A stretch of DNA of 64,000 nt from Bacteroidales bacterium (GTDB lineage: Bacteria; Bacteroidota; Bacteroidia; Bacteroidales; UBA932): NCBI GenBank assembly GCA_016287075.1, contig JAEEVC010000002.1, forward strand, positions 91,246-155,245, read 5' to 3'. A program made the position numbers and the translations under genes. The notes beneath the pieces were generated by a model. That model made no database searches. It was given only the letters and a program-made list of their open reading frames with translations, and had not been told where the DNA came from. Below, one piece after another: positions 15,984-28,701 of the stretch (its first letter is position 1; every line of letters begins with the position of its first letter).

Positions 15984-16472
15984 TTAGAACCGTACGGTGA
16001 GGCCGGCGCCGGAAGAGGTGCCGCCCAGACGGAACGTCACGTCCTCATATGTGCGGCCGTTGTAGCTGCGGACGGCCTTTTTTACCTGGTGCCGGGCACA
16101 TACGTTGAAAACGCCGCCGAGGACGACGACACCGGCACCCACGCCCACCAGGGTCAGGTTCTGGGTCTTGTCTCCATGCCCCATGATCATGTTGGCACCG
16201 AACCAGCCGATCAAGGCACCGCCGGCAACGGCGCAGGTATAGGCAGGGATTTCCAGGATCTGGGCCGTCTTGAAGGCCTTGTTTTCCTCCAGGTTCCAGT
16301 AAACGGAACGCTGGTCCTTGGTCATGAGCACATCGGCCTCGTCATAGACGCGGAGCGCGTAGGACTTGTCCACGCGGAGTTTGCCGAACGGAGCGGGGAC
16401 CTGGGCGCGCATTTCCGTAGAAATGCAGCAGAACAGAAGGGCTGCAAGGGCAGCGAAAAGAATACGTTTCAT
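15984..16472 (-). CDS. Secreted/membrane hypothetical protein (162 aa)
   Basis: Signal peptide at about 1-24 (M-K-R-I-L-F-A-A-L-A-A-L-L-F, ending R-A-Q). Residues ~70-125 contain two Gly-rich hydrophobic segments (A-V-A-G-G-A-L-I-G-W and V-G-V-G-A-G-V-V-V-L-G-G-V) that could span the membrane. The C-terminus, R-L-G-G-T-S-S-G-A-G-L-T-V-R-F, ends in Phe, like many outer-membrane-associated proteins. Function unknown. It is the last gene of a minus-strand run with trigger factor, 15 nt downstream of tig. Confidence 0.65.
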   Translation of the reverse strand: MKRILFAALAALLFCCISTEMRAQVPAPFGKLRVDKSYALRVYDEADVLMTKDQRSVYWNLEENKAFKTAQILEIPAYTCAVAGGALIGWFGANMIMGHGDKTQNLTLVGVGAGVVVLGGVFNVCARHQVKKAVRSYNGRTYEDVTFRLGGTSSGAGLTVRF

Positions 16473-16487
16473 AAGGCAGTTAAAAGA

Positions 16488-17804
16488 TTATTTCAGTTCA
16501 CGGAATTTTTCTTCGGAAATTTTCTTGTGCTGCAGGGTGACATGCTCGCGGATGGCGGTCATGGCCTTGTTGTCCTCCACCTGCTCCTCGAAGCGGCGGA
16601 CCTGGTTCTCATCGCCGAGCATATTCTTGGCGGCATCCTCAAGCATGCTGTCCGGGACATTGCCCATCCCGTACATCGCATACTGGTAAGCCGCATAGGC
16701 CTTGGCGGCCTCCCGGATATCCTTGTCCTCCACCTTCAGGTCGAACTTCCTGAGGATGGTGCCCCGGACAAGCTGCCAGCGGAAATCGGCGAGGAAGGCG
16801 GGGAATTCAGCCTCCACCTGCTCAGGGGTGAACTTGCCCTCGTTGACATGGACCAGCCAGCGCTTCAGGAACTCCTCGGGCAGCGCGACGGCCGCCTTGT
16901 CAAGGAAATACTTCCGGGCATCCTTGGAGAACTGGTAATCCGCATCCTGCGCGTGGTTCGCGGCAATGCGTTCGGTCACCTTCGCGTCAAACTCCTCCGC
17001 GCTCTTGACAACGCCTTCGCCGAACATCTTGTCATAGGTCTCCTGGCTTTCTTCGGCCGGGACGAAGGTCTTGACATTCACGACGGTAATATGGAACTCC
17101 GGATTGATTTCGGCGAGTTTCGCCTTGTCCACCTTGATCATCGCGGCACGGTCGGTCTCGTTCTCGAAGGCCTCGTTGATGTTGACCTGGAAGGTCTCGC
17201 CGGCCTTGCGGGCGACGAAGGCCTGCCGCTGGGCCTCGGCGACATTGCGGATGGAGATGTACACGCCTTCGGCCTGGATCTCACCGTTGTCGAGGTCGGC
17301 GACGATATAGTCGTCCTCGCCCGTCGCCTCCGCCTCCTGGAGGGAACCCATCTGCTGGAGCATGTTCTTTTTCATCTCCTTCTTCGCCGCTTCGGTGACA
17401 TTGATGTCGTAATAGACGATCTTGTCGGCCGCGCTGACCTCGAAGTCCACTTCCGGCGTCTGGGCGATGTCGAACTTGAAGGTGAAATCGTTCCCGTCCT
17501 TCCAGTCGAGTTCCGGCTGGGCCGCACTGGTGAGCGGTTCACCGACGATGCGGATCTTCTCGTCCCGGATGAAGTCGTTGAGCGCATCGGAGAGGACGGT
17601 ATTGACGGACTCATACAGGGCCTGGTCGCCATAAAGCCGGTGGATCAGCGTCATCGGGGCCATTCCCTTGCGGAAGCCCTTGATGTCCGCCCGGCGGCGG
17701 ATGTCATTGAGTTTCTTTTTCTGGGCCTCTGCATAGTCGGCAGCGGCGATCTCGATCGTCACCTCGTAATTGAGGGCGTCTTTCTGGTTCTTGATAAGGT
17801 TCAT
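16488..17804 (-). CDS. tig: Trigger factor
   Basis: 438 aa. N-terminal ribosome-binding domain with the F-R-K-G-M-A-P loop (residues ~44-50, matching the GFRxGxxP signature), a central PPIase-like region and a long helical C-terminal chaperone domain. This is the ribosome-associated chaperone that meets nascent chains. The central FKBP part is divergent, as in other Bacteroidota. The gene converges with clpPX 0.9 kb away instead of preceding it as in many genomes. Confidence 0.93.
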   Translation of the reverse strand: MNLIKNQKDALNYEVTIEIAAADYAEAQKKKLNDIRRRADIKGFRKGMAPMTLIHRLYGDQALYESVNTVLSDALNDFIRDEKIRIVGEPLTSAAQPELDWKDGNDFTFKFDIAQTPEVDFEVSAADKIVYYDINVTEAAKKEMKKNMLQQMGSLQEAEATGEDDYIVADLDNGEIQAEGVYISIRNVAEAQRQAFVARKAGETFQVNINEAFENETDRAAMIKVDKAKLAEINPEFHITVVNVKTFVPAEESQETYDKMFGEGVVKSAEEFDAKVTERIAANHAQDADYQFSKDARKYFLDKAAVALPEEFLKRWLVHVNEGKFTPEQVEAEFPAFLADFRWQLVRGTILRKFDLKVEDKDIREAAKAYAAYQYAMYGMGNVPDSMLEDAAKNMLGDENQVRRFEEQVEDNKAMTAIREHVTLQHKKISEEKFRELK

Positions 17805-17819
17805 ATTGTTTGTAATTGC

Positions 17820-19865
17820 TTAATTATCCGTTTCTTTCCGGCGGGGGTACTCCACCCGCTCGTGGTACATCTGCTGGAGGTAGGACTTGATGACATCCTT
17901 GACCGTCCCAAGTTCCTTGATGGAGATGTCGGCGTCTTCGAACTGGCCGTCCTTCATCTTCGATGCGACAATCCGCTCGACGAAGGCGTCGAAGGCCTCG
18001 GGCGTATATTCCTTCAGGGTGCGGGAAGCCGCCTCGATGGAGTCGCAGAGCATCAGGATGATCTGCTCCTTGGTCGCGGGCCGCCGGCCGGGATAGAAGA
18101 ACGCCGCCACATCCTCCGGGTCACCGCCGTCATTGAGGTACTTCGTATAGAAATAGCCGGTGCTGGCGGTCCCGTGGTGGGTCACGATGAAATCGCGGAT
18201 CACCTCGGGGAGATTGTTCTCTCGGGCGATTTCCACGCCGTCGGCCACATGGGCGATGATCGCCCGGGCGCTGTCCTTCGGCGACAGGCCGTCATGATAA
18301 TGCTGACCGCCGGGGACCGTGCTCTCGTTCTCGATGAAACAGAGCGGGTTCTTCATCTTGCCGATATCGTGGTACAGCGCGCCGGCCCGGATCAGCAGGA
18401 CGTTCGCGTCGATGGAGCGGGCGGCGGCATCCGCCAGGTTCATCACCTGCAGGCTGTGCTGGAAGGTGCCCGGCGCTTTCTCGGAGAGTTCCTGAAGCAG
18501 GCGGTTGTTGGTGTCGGCCAGCTCCTCCAGCCGGGTGCTGGAGACCAGGTTGAACACCTTCTCGAACAGGTAGATAAGCGGGTAGATGGCCACGGCCAGC
18601 ATCGAGCCGAGGAAGAGTTCCAGCAGCGATGTGAGCATGGGGCTGCTCCCCGTGTCGATCAGGCGGAAGCCCAGGAAGACCAGGGCGAGTACCGCGAACA
18701 CGATGAGCGCGTTGACGAACTGCAGCCAGCCGCGGCCGAAGCGACGGAAAGTGTACAGGGACACCACGCCCGCCGTGAGGAACATCATGAACAGTTCCAC
18801 CCCGTTCCCGGCAAAGATCAGCAGCGGCAGCAGCGAGACGATATACACCGGCAACACCACCTGGCGCTTGAAGAACGCCATCAGGAAGAGGGCTGTCACA
18901 GGGAATGGCAGGAGGTACAGGGAGCCCGGTTTCAACCGGATCATCAGGAGGGCCGCCACCGCGCTCAGCAGGAAGACGCAGAGCAGGTACAGGTAGCGGT
19001 TCCACTCCCCGAAGATGCGCCGGTTCGTGTAGAAAATGCAGAAATAGAGGATGACCACCAACGCCAGGGCAATGAGGATATTCCCCAGCCAGATCAGGAT
19101 CCGGGGGCCGTCGTAGCCGTACATCTTGTTGTACTCTTCCCGGTAGGAATCCAGCATCTGGGCGATCTCCGCCGTGATGATCTCGCCCTTTGAGACGATT
19201 TTCTGGTCGGCATTGACATAGCCGGCGGTCGGAGAGATGTAATCCGCGGACCCGGCGTGGGCGATCTCGGTCATCGAGCGGTCAAACTCGAGGTTCGGCA
19301 GGATCAGGGCATACACGCCGGCCTTGTCGAGCAGGGAGTCCACATGGACCTGCGGATAGGCGCGCAGCAATTCCGCCATCAGTTTATCCCGGGCCTCGGA
19401 GACCTTGTACACTTCCGTCACCGGGACCTTCTGCGCCCGCTTGCCCGTCTGCACGAAGATCACATCCTGGGAAAGGATGCCGTCCCCGCGGTCCAGCCGG
19501 ATTTTCGCGTCGGAGATGACCCCGGTCTCGTAGATCTCCCGGATCCGGGAGAGCACGGCGGGTTTCATCCCGGCGAAACGCCCGAAATCCAGCCCTTCGA
19601 CAGCCCGGACGGTGTTGTTGGCCCGTTCCTGGGACTTGCGGTAATAGGGCACGACGGTCGTGCCCGCCCGCTCCCGCTCCTCTTCCATCTGCTCTTCCGT
19701 CTTGAGGATCGGGAAGTCGAACTGGGCGACCAGCGTCTCATACGGCCAGGTCGATCCCTTCTTGTAGTCGTAACCGAATTTCGCGGTCCGGGGCATCAGC
19801 AGCACCAGGACGACGAAAACGAGGGCAAGCGGGACGAAGCGCCGTTCTATCTTGGGCAGTTTCAT
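17820..19865 (-). CDS. 7TM-HD phosphohydrolase, PgpH-like c-di-AMP phosphodiesterase
   Basis: 681 aa. One N-terminal transmembrane helix, an extracytoplasmic 7TMR-HDED domain (~50-260), seven transmembrane helices (~265-440) and a C-terminal HD domain (~470-660). HD-domain residues seen: H-S-L-Q-V-M-N-L, the H-D pair in A-L-Y-H-D-I-G-K-M, then I-I-A-H-V and T-H-H-G-T-A. PgpH-type proteins hydrolyse c-di-AMP to pApA at the inner membrane. Lies 22 nt downstream of the aminotransferase gene and 15 nt upstream of tig, so probably co-transcribed with both. Confidence 0.87.
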   Translation of the reverse strand: MKLPKIERRFVPLALVFVVLVLLMPRTAKFGYDYKKGSTWPYETLVAQFDFPILKTEEQMEEERERAGTTVVPYYRKSQERANNTVRAVEGLDFGRFAGMKPAVLSRIREIYETGVISDAKIRLDRGDGILSQDVIFVQTGKRAQKVPVTEVYKVSEARDKLMAELLRAYPQVHVDSLLDKAGVYALILPNLEFDRSMTEIAHAGSADYISPTAGYVNADQKIVSKGEIITAEIAQMLDSYREEYNKMYGYDGPRILIWLGNILIALALVVILYFCIFYTNRRIFGEWNRYLYLLCVFLLSAVAALLMIRLKPGSLYLLPFPVTALFLMAFFKRQVVLPVYIVSLLPLLIFAGNGVELFMMFLTAGVVSLYTFRRFGRGWLQFVNALIVFAVLALVFLGFRLIDTGSSPMLTSLLELFLGSMLAVAIYPLIYLFEKVFNLVSSTRLEELADTNNRLLQELSEKAPGTFQHSLQVMNLADAAARSIDANVLLIRAGALYHDIGKMKNPLCFIENESTVPGGQHYHDGLSPKDSARAIIAHVADGVEIARENNLPEVIRDFIVTHHGTASTGYFYTKYLNDGGDPEDVAAFFYPGRRPATKEQIILMLCDSIEAASRTLKEYTPEAFDAFVERIVASKMKDGQFEDADISIKELGTVKDVIKSYLQQMYHERVEYPRRKETDN

Positions 19866-19887
19866 ACGGGAGCGGCAGGCGGTTTCT

Positions 19888-21150
19888 TCAATCGACCTTC
19901 ATCGCGGCGATGTCGTCGCCGTCATAGGCGCCGGCATCGAGTTTCGCCTTGATTTCCTTGAAGGCCTTGAGGGTATATTCCACGTCCTCCATCGAGTGCG
20001 CCGCCGTCGAGACGATGCGGAAGATGATCATGCCCTTCGGGATGACGGGATAGATGACCATCGAACAGAAGATGCGGTAGTTCTCGCGGAGGTCCTTGGC
20101 CATCTTGGTCGCCTGGGCGACACCGCCCTTGATGTGGACGGGCGTGACGCAGGCCTCGGCCTCGCCGATGTCGAAACCTTCGGCCTTGAAGCCGTCCTGG
20201 ATGGCGTGGGTGATCTTCCAGCATTTCGCGCGGAGTTCGTCACCCTCCGGAGAATCAATGATTTCCAGCCGCTTGATATTGCCGATGACGAGCGGCATCG
20301 GGAGCGACTTCGCGTACATCTGCGAACGCATGTTCATGCGCAGGTAATTGATGATCTTGTGCGGACCGGCGATGAAACCGCCGATCGAAGCCATGCTCTT
20401 CGCGAAGGCGCCGATGTACAGGTCCACGCCGTCCATCACGCCGAAGTGCTCGGACGTGCCGCGGCCATGTTCGCCGAGCAGGCCGAAGCCGTGGGCGTCA
20501 TCGATGAGGATGCGGAAGTTGTATTTCTGCTTGAAGGCGACGATCTCGTCCAGCTTGCCGAGGGCGCCGGTCATGCCGTACACGCCTTCCGTGATGAGCA
20601 GGACGCCGCCGCCGTTCTCCTCCGCCTTGGCGCAGGCGCGGGCGAGGACCTTCTCGCAGTCCGCCATGTTGTTGTGGCGGTATTTGTACTTGTCGCCGAT
20701 GTGGAGGCGGATGCCGTCCAGGAGGCAGGCATGGCACTCGGCGTCATAGACGATGACGTCATGGCGCGCGACCAGCGCGTCAATGGCGGAAACGATGCCC
20801 TGGTAACCGAAGTTGAAAAGGAAGGCGTCCTCCTTCTTCTCGAAATCGGCGAACATCTTCTCCAGCTTCTCATGGTAACGGGTGTGGCCGGACATCATCC
20901 GGGCGCCCATCGGATAGGCAAGGCCCCAGTCGGCCGCCGCCTGGGCGTCCGCCTTGCGGACCTCCGGATGGTTGGCGAGGCCGAGGTAGTTGTTCAGGCT
21001 CCAGTTCAGGACCGGAATGCCGTTGAAGATCATGTGGGGGCCGAGTTCACCCTCGAGCCGGGGATACATGTAATAACCGAAAGCCTGGTCGAAATACTGC
21101 CCGATCGGGCCGCCCGAATCGCGGGCGATTCTGTCAAAGATGTCCAACAT
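19888..21150 (-). CDS. spt: Alpha-oxoamine synthase family PLP enzyme, probable serine palmitoyltransferase
   Basis: 420 aa. PLP-dependent class II aminotransferase fold shared by serine palmitoyltransferase, KBL, BioF and ALAS. The start M-L-D-I-F-D-R-I, the N-Y-L-G-L motif, the D-D-A-H-G-F-G PLP-binding Asp/His region and the Schiff-base Lys in G-A-F-A-K-S-M-A-S-I-G-G are visible. Bacteroidales make sphingolipids through Spt, which joins serine to palmitoyl-CoA. The longer N-terminus with the Y-F-D-Q-A-F-G-Y-Y-M-Y-P segment fits Spt-like members rather than BioF. No acyl-carrier or reductase gene is adjacent, so KBL (glycine acetyltransferase) activity remains possible. The gene starts 5 nt after gyrB. 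Confidence 0.72.
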   Translation of the reverse strand: MLDIFDRIARDSGGPIGQYFDQAFGYYMYPRLEGELGPHMIFNGIPVLNWSLNNYLGLANHPEVRKADAQAAADWGLAYPMGARMMSGHTRYHEKLEKMFADFEKKEDAFLFNFGYQGIVSAIDALVARHDVIVYDAECHACLLDGIRLHIGDKYKYRHNNMADCEKVLARACAKAEENGGGVLLITEGVYGMTGALGKLDEIVAFKQKYNFRILIDDAHGFGLLGEHGRGTSEHFGVMDGVDLYIGAFAKSMASIGGFIAGPHKIINYLRMNMRSQMYAKSLPMPLVIGNIKRLEIIDSPEGDELRAKCWKITHAIQDGFKAEGFDIGEAEACVTPVHIKGGVAQATKMAKDLRENYRIFCSMVIYPVIPKGMIIFRIVSTAAHSMEDVEYTLKAFKEIKAKLDAGAYDGDDIAAMKVD

Positions 21151-21155
21151 GGTAT

Positions 21156-23180
<2,025 letters not shown>

Positions 23181-23202
23181 TCAGGCATATCCTATAAACA
23201 TA

Positions 23203-23210
23203 CAAAGATA
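23203..23210 (-). promoter_or_regulatory. -7 box upstream of gyrB
   Basis: TATCTTTG on the minus strand, 38 nt before the gyrB ATG. The -33 region (TTTCG near 23235) only partly matches. Confidence 0.5.
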
Positions 23211-23240
23211 AGGAAAAAGAACGGAATTTCCTAACGAAAA

Positions 23241-24950
23241 TCAGCGGAGATTGAAGGTGATCCCGCCGGTGACGGAAACGCCGTCCTCCGCATAGAGGAC
23301 ATGGCGCTGGATCGGCTGGTTCAGGAGGTTTCCGACGCGGAGCCAGAGGCCGAACCGGGAGGTCAGGCGGAAGTCTCCTCCGAGGCCCAGGTCGACATAG
23401 CCGGGGATCCGGAGGTTGGAGTAGGAATCATAGACGGCTTCCCGGGCGGAGGCGAATTCCGCATAGATTCCGCCGCGGATCCGCCCGTTCCAGTCGTAGA
23501 GGGCGCGGATGTCGCCGCTGAACGGGGCCGGCGTGAAAACGCGGTCCGTCTTCATCATGAAATGCCTGTAGGAGAGGCCCCCGTCCACGAGGACGCTCCG
23601 GGACTTCCATCCATAAGTCAGCGCCACGAACGCCGCCTCATAGTCGCCATAGCCCATCCGCGGCAATTCATCGTCATTGTAGGGGGCGGCTTCCAGCAGG
23701 GCGTGGCCCCAGACGGTATAACCGCCGGAGAGGTCCAGCTGCAGGCGTTCGGCGACCTGGCCGCGGAGACCGAGGGCGACGCGGACCCGTTCGACGGAGA
23801 AATCCAGCGGCGTCCCGCCCAGCATCAGGTAGTTCCAGCGGAGGAAATGATGTCCCTCGAGGAGCGAGGAATAGGTATTCAGGTGGCTTCCGCCGGTCAT
23901 GTCCGCATAGGCGGTCAGCTGGTCCTCGAGAATCCCGTAACGGACATGGATGGCCGGATAAATGACCTGGGTCCCCGTCCCATAGCAGGCGGGGCGGTCC
24001 GTAACGCCCGCATTATCCCGCAGATGGGCGGTAAAAAGAAGTCCGAGATCCAGCAGGAACCTGCCGGTGCGGAGGACATAGCGCGGCTTGACGCTGACCA
24101 GTCCGCCGGTGGACCAGGTCGCATCGCCGGACCGTGCGAGGTGGAAACCGGCATCCAGGGAAACGCGCTGGTTATCCGCCAGGATGCGTCCGAAGGTCCC
24201 GTCCAGGGAGACGAGGTGTTCATGCGGATGGTACGCGTCCAGCCGGTCGCCGCCGAAACGGTAATCCAGCGTTCCCTGCCAGGTCCACCCGGGTTCCAGC
24301 AGATTATAGGAACGCGCAAACGCATTGATACCGAATTGGTTGAAGATGGATGCCCGCACATCGGCCCCCAGCAGCGGGTCACGGTTCGACTGGTTCAGGC
24401 AGGATAGGCCGATGCCCGCCTGCCCCCAGCCGGCCGCATACGTCAGGTCCGCTCCGACGCCGCCCCGGAGATCCAGGCCGGGCGCCTTTTCTCCCGACGG
24501 CTCGTAGCGGCGGACCTGCTCGTCAAGGCGGGAAGAAATCAGCCGGTAGCGGCCGATGAAGCCATCCAGGTTGCCATGGACCCCGAGCGTGAAACCATGA
24601 CCGATGGACGGCGTCCAGACGACCTCCGCCTCGGGACGGAGCGCATAGCCCGCACCCGCACGGACATACAGCGTGCTCTCGTCACGGACTTCCGCGCGCG
24701 GTTTCATCGACACGAGGTACGGACGGAACTCATAGGCCCCGCGGTACGGGTTCGAGAAGACGGAATAGTCGAAATCCAGGTTGAACTTCATCACCGAATC
24801 CGGGACCTGCATCTTCTGGACGGGCTTGTGGATATCCGCGGCGGAGCCTTCATAGGCATTCGTCACGACGATGGTCGGATTGAGATTGCTCTGCGCAAGG
24901 GCCGGGATGGAGAGAAGCAGGCCGGCTATGATGGAATACGGACGTTTCAT
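23241..24950 (-). CDS. Outer-membrane beta-barrel protein, TonB-receptor-like without plug
   Basis: 569 aa from ATG 24950; a GTG two codons earlier overlaps the preceding stop. Signal peptide 1-20 (ends A-L-A-Q). After a short periplasmic stretch with repeated Pro and V-P-D-S-V-M, the whole protein alternates amphipathic beta strands and turns. It ends in a C-terminal strand T-G-G-I-T-F-N-L-R. No plug domain, TonB box or carboxypeptidase-like domain was seen. In Bacteroidales this type is paired with a large TPR protein, as here, where the TPR gene ends 2 nt before this ATG. A role in outer-membrane assembly or transport is inferred only. Confidence 0.75.
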   Translation of the reverse strand: MKRPYSIIAGLLLSIPALAQSNLNPTIVVTNAYEGSAADIHKPVQKMQVPDSVMKFNLDFDYSVFSNPYRGAYEFRPYLVSMKPRAEVRDESTLYVRAGAGYALRPEAEVVWTPSIGHGFTLGVHGNLDGFIGRYRLISSRLDEQVRRYEPSGEKAPGLDLRGGVGADLTYAAGWGQAGIGLSCLNQSNRDPLLGADVRASIFNQFGINAFARSYNLLEPGWTWQGTLDYRFGGDRLDAYHPHEHLVSLDGTFGRILADNQRVSLDAGFHLARSGDATWSTGGLVSVKPRYVLRTGRFLLDLGLLFTAHLRDNAGVTDRPACYGTGTQVIYPAIHVRYGILEDQLTAYADMTGGSHLNTYSSLLEGHHFLRWNYLMLGGTPLDFSVERVRVALGLRGQVAERLQLDLSGGYTVWGHALLEAAPYNDDELPRMGYGDYEAAFVALTYGWKSRSVLVDGGLSYRHFMMKTDRVFTPAPFSGDIRALYDWNGRIRGGIYAEFASAREAVYDSYSNLRIPGYVDLGLGGDFRLTSRFGLWLRVGNLLNQPIQRHVLYAEDGVSVTGGITFNLR

Positions 24951-24952
24951 GT

Positions 24953-27916
24953 TCACTTGTTCTTGGCGAGTTTGTTCAGTCTGAGTTCGATCTGGTCGAG
25001 GATGTCGTCATCCGCCCCTGCGGCCGGACGGTATCCGTTATTCACGCTCTCCCAGGTGACGCGGGCCTGCGCCGCATTCCCCCTTTCGAGGAAAGCGTCA
25101 CCGAGGACGATGAAGGCCTTGGCCAGCCAGTAGTTCTGGCCGCCCGCCTTGCCCGAGAAGTCGTACACCCGGTCTTCGATGGCATCGAACCGGCCCTGGT
25201 CGAAGAGGTCCTGGATGATCATGTACGTCGCCTCCGCACCTTCCGGCGTGGAAGGCTGCGCGGAAAGCGACTGCAGCACGGCGAACGCCTCGCTGCGGCG
25301 GCTGGATGCGAGCAGCGCCTTCGCCTTGATGGCATCCGCCTCCCGCCGGTCGCTCTCCGACGCCAGCTTGTCCGCCTTCACGGCTTCCGCCGCCTTGATG
25401 GCTTCGTCATTCAGCTTCGCCTTGTAGGCGGAGCGCATTATGCCCGCCTTGGCCGCGAACACGTTGTCCGCCAGCTTGGCGGACTCACGGAGCGCGGAAT
25501 AGGCGCCGAATGCGTCGTTATAGCGGCCCAGCTGGTAGGAAAGCATCGAGAAATTGAGCATGGAAAGCTCCAGGAAGGAGCCTTCCGCCCCGCTCTCGAC
25601 CGCCTTGCCGTACCAGTCCACAGCCTGGTCCGTCCGGCCCAGGTTCTTGCAGCATTCTCCGAGGTAATACGAAGCCTGCCCTACATGAAGGCCCTTCGGG
25701 AAACGTGCGAGATAAGCCTCGAACGTGCTCTGTGCCTTGGGATAGTTCCCGGAAAGGAAGATTTCCTCCGCCGTACTGAAATACATGTTGTCCTTCGAGC
25801 CCTCGTCGCGGCCGGACTTGTCGCCCAGCGACTCGACATAGGCGAGGTACGCATCAGGCTCCTGGCGGAGCTGGTAGATGGATTCGATGGCCAGGAGGGC
25901 ATCCTCGGCATAGTCGGAGCCGGACATCGTCTCCACGACCTCCTTGTAGTATTCGAGCGCCTGGGCGTAACGGTCCTGGTTCCGCGCGATCATGCCCAGT
26001 TCGATCAGCGCGCGGGCGGCGTAATTGTTGTCGGACGTCGCGCTGCGCAGGGTCCGGAACGCGCGGACGGCGTCCTCCGGGCTGCCGGCGGCCACATAGG
26101 CCCGGCCGAGTTCATAGAGCGCCTCGGAATAATAGGGCGCCGAAGGGGACGCGGACTTGACCGTCTCGAGGAAACGGACCTTCTCCTCCGTCTCCCCGAC
26201 GAGCCCGGCCGCAACGCCGGCCCGGAAATACGGGTAGATGTCGTCCGGATCGGGATAATCCGAAAGCTTCCGCTCATAGGCTGAGATGGCCGTCCGGTAG
26301 TCCTTCGTGAAGAAATAGCAGTCCCCCACGCGGGTCTCGGCATCGGCCCCGAAGGCATCGTGGCGCCCTTCCAGGTAATTGCGGAACCAGCGCAGCGCCG
26401 TGGCATAATCCCCTTCCTTGAAATGGGTATAGCCGATGTGGTAGGAGATCAGGTCCCCTTCCGGCTTCCCGTCCAGGGCGGAGAGGTTGTACAAGTCGGT
26501 ATAGACATCCCTCGCCTCCTTGTAATCGCCGTTCCGGAAGAGCGATTCCGCCAGCCAGTAGCGCGACAGCTGGTTGAAGGGATTCTGGCGGGGGACATAG
26601 TAGGCGGCGGCCTTCAGGCACGGGACGGCATCCCGCCAGGCGCCGTTGCCGATCAGTTGGTTCGCGCGCATGAAATAGGCCTTCATGTAGTTGCCGCGCA
26701 TGTCGGCATCGAGTTCATCGATCTTGTCATAAGCCGCGACAGCGCCCTCATAATCATGGTTATACAGGGCCGCCATGGCCATGTAGCTATAAATACGGTC
26801 GCCCTTCGAGCGGGTGCCGTAGCGCTGGAGGTAATCCTCGAAGGCCGACGTATCGTGGTTCAGGTCGAAAGCCAGCTTGGCATAGTTGTAATAGGCATCC
26901 TCCCGGATGCGGGGGTCGAACTCCGCGGCAGCGGCTTCCTTGAAAGCCTCCATCGCGGCCACCTTGTTGCGGGTCTCGATATAGCTGTACCCCATCTGGT
27001 AATTGGCGACCTGGCCGAGGGAATCCGTCCGCTCGGTCATCCGGGAATAATTGTCGATGGCTCCCTGCCAGTCTTCGACCGCATAGAGGACGGAGCCGGC
27101 ATAGAAATAATCCGAACGGTTCTTGACCGCCTTGTTCCGCAGGTTCTTCTCATAATACTCGCGGGCCTTGGCAACATCTCCCTTGACGAGGTATGCCTCC
27201 GACAGGATGCGGGCGAGGTGGGGCTGGCGGTCTTCAGGGACCTTCCCGAAAAGGTCGGTCCCCCGGTCGACCACGTAATCGTAGTCCTTCTGGAGGAAGC
27301 GGCATTCCAGCATGTAGTAATGGGCGATCTCGGCGAAGCGGGCATCCTTCGACGCCTTTTCGAAGGCATCGAACGCACCCGCGAAGTCGCTTTCGGAATA
27401 GCGGATGAAGCCGCGGGAATACTGGGCGGGAGCCGCATAATCCGTATTGCCGAGGGCCTCCACCTTGTTGAACAGCGATTCCGCGAGCGGATAGTTCCCC
27501 TCCGCAAAACAGGAGTACGCCCGCTTATACAGGTATTCCGCCTGCTGGTCCTTGTACAGGTCGGAGACGGACAGCGCCGTAAAGTGGCGGTCGGCCGCGG
27601 CATATTGCCCCTCGTCGAAGAGGTACTGGCCCCAGGCAAACTGGATCTGCGGGGCCAGGATCGACTCGGGATGATTCTCCAGGAAAAGGTCGGCCCGGTC
27701 TTCGAAACCGTCCGCCCGGGACTTGACGTCGCAAAGCACTTTGTATCCGGCGGCATCCGGTCCGTCCAGGCGCTCGAAGAGACGGGCGGCACGCGTATAT
27801 GCCCCGTTTTCGTAGAGGTTCAAGGCCTGGCGGAAAAGCCGGGGGGTCTGGGCCTCCAGGGCCGTAGCCGTCCATATGATGGCGGCCGCGGCGGCCGCAA
27901 GGGGTCTGATTCTCAT
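24953..27916 (-). CDS. Large periplasmic TPR-repeat protein
   Basis: 987 aa. Signal peptide about 1-22 (A-A-A-A-A-A-I-I-W-T-A-T-A-L-E-A-Q). Nearly the entire length is tetratricopeptide helices (repeated A-x-x-x-Y/F and G-x-Y-x-x-A patterns), with no catalytic motif. It is probably a periplasmic or outer-membrane-associated scaffold. It is the first gene of a two-gene unit with the beta-barrel protein at 23241-24950, and the divergent ftsE unit begins 75 nt upstream. Conserved in Bacteroidales; the precise function is not known to me. Confidence 0.8.
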   Translation of the reverse strand: MRIRPLAAAAAAIIWTATALEAQTPRLFRQALNLYENGAYTRAARLFERLDGPDAAGYKVLCDVKSRADGFEDRADLFLENHPESILAPQIQFAWGQYLFDEGQYAAADRHFTALSVSDLYKDQQAEYLYKRAYSCFAEGNYPLAESLFNKVEALGNTDYAAPAQYSRGFIRYSESDFAGAFDAFEKASKDARFAEIAHYYMLECRFLQKDYDYVVDRGTDLFGKVPEDRQPHLARILSEAYLVKGDVAKAREYYEKNLRNKAVKNRSDYFYAGSVLYAVEDWQGAIDNYSRMTERTDSLGQVANYQMGYSYIETRNKVAAMEAFKEAAAAEFDPRIREDAYYNYAKLAFDLNHDTSAFEDYLQRYGTRSKGDRIYSYMAMAALYNHDYEGAVAAYDKIDELDADMRGNYMKAYFMRANQLIGNGAWRDAVPCLKAAAYYVPRQNPFNQLSRYWLAESLFRNGDYKEARDVYTDLYNLSALDGKPEGDLISYHIGYTHFKEGDYATALRWFRNYLEGRHDAFGADAETRVGDCYFFTKDYRTAISAYERKLSDYPDPDDIYPYFRAGVAAGLVGETEEKVRFLETVKSASPSAPYYSEALYELGRAYVAAGSPEDAVRAFRTLRSATSDNNYAARALIELGMIARNQDRYAQALEYYKEVVETMSGSDYAEDALLAIESIYQLRQEPDAYLAYVESLGDKSGRDEGSKDNMYFSTAEEIFLSGNYPKAQSTFEAYLARFPKGLHVGQASYYLGECCKNLGRTDQAVDWYGKAVESGAEGSFLELSMLNFSMLSYQLGRYNDAFGAYSALRESAKLADNVFAAKAGIMRSAYKAKLNDEAIKAAEAVKADKLASESDRREADAIKAKALLASSRRSEAFAVLQSLSAQPSTPEGAEATYMIIQDLFDQGRFDAIEDRVYDFSGKAGGQNYWLAKAFIVLGDAFLERGNAAQARVTWESVNNGYRPAAGADDDILDQIELRLNKLAKNK

Positions 27917-27957
27917 ATTCGGTTCCTTATATTTTACAAAAATAACATTTTTTTCGG

Positions 27958-27965
27958 TATCTTTG
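27958..27965 (+). promoter_or_regulatory. -7 box for ftsE
   Basis: TATCTTTG, 25 nt before the ATG at 27991, in an AT-rich divergent gap. A clear -33 TTTG is missing. Confidence 0.5.
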
Positions 27966-27990
27966 TGTGTTCAACGGCAAGAAAATCACC

Positions 27991-28700
<710 letters not shown>

Positions 28701-28701
<1 letters not shown>

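Noticed and set aside
16089..19193. 1034-codon plus-strand frame opposite tig and the 7TM-HD gene
   Set aside because: The minus strand encodes two clear families. High GC leaves few stops in the mirror frame and the translation is compositionally odd.
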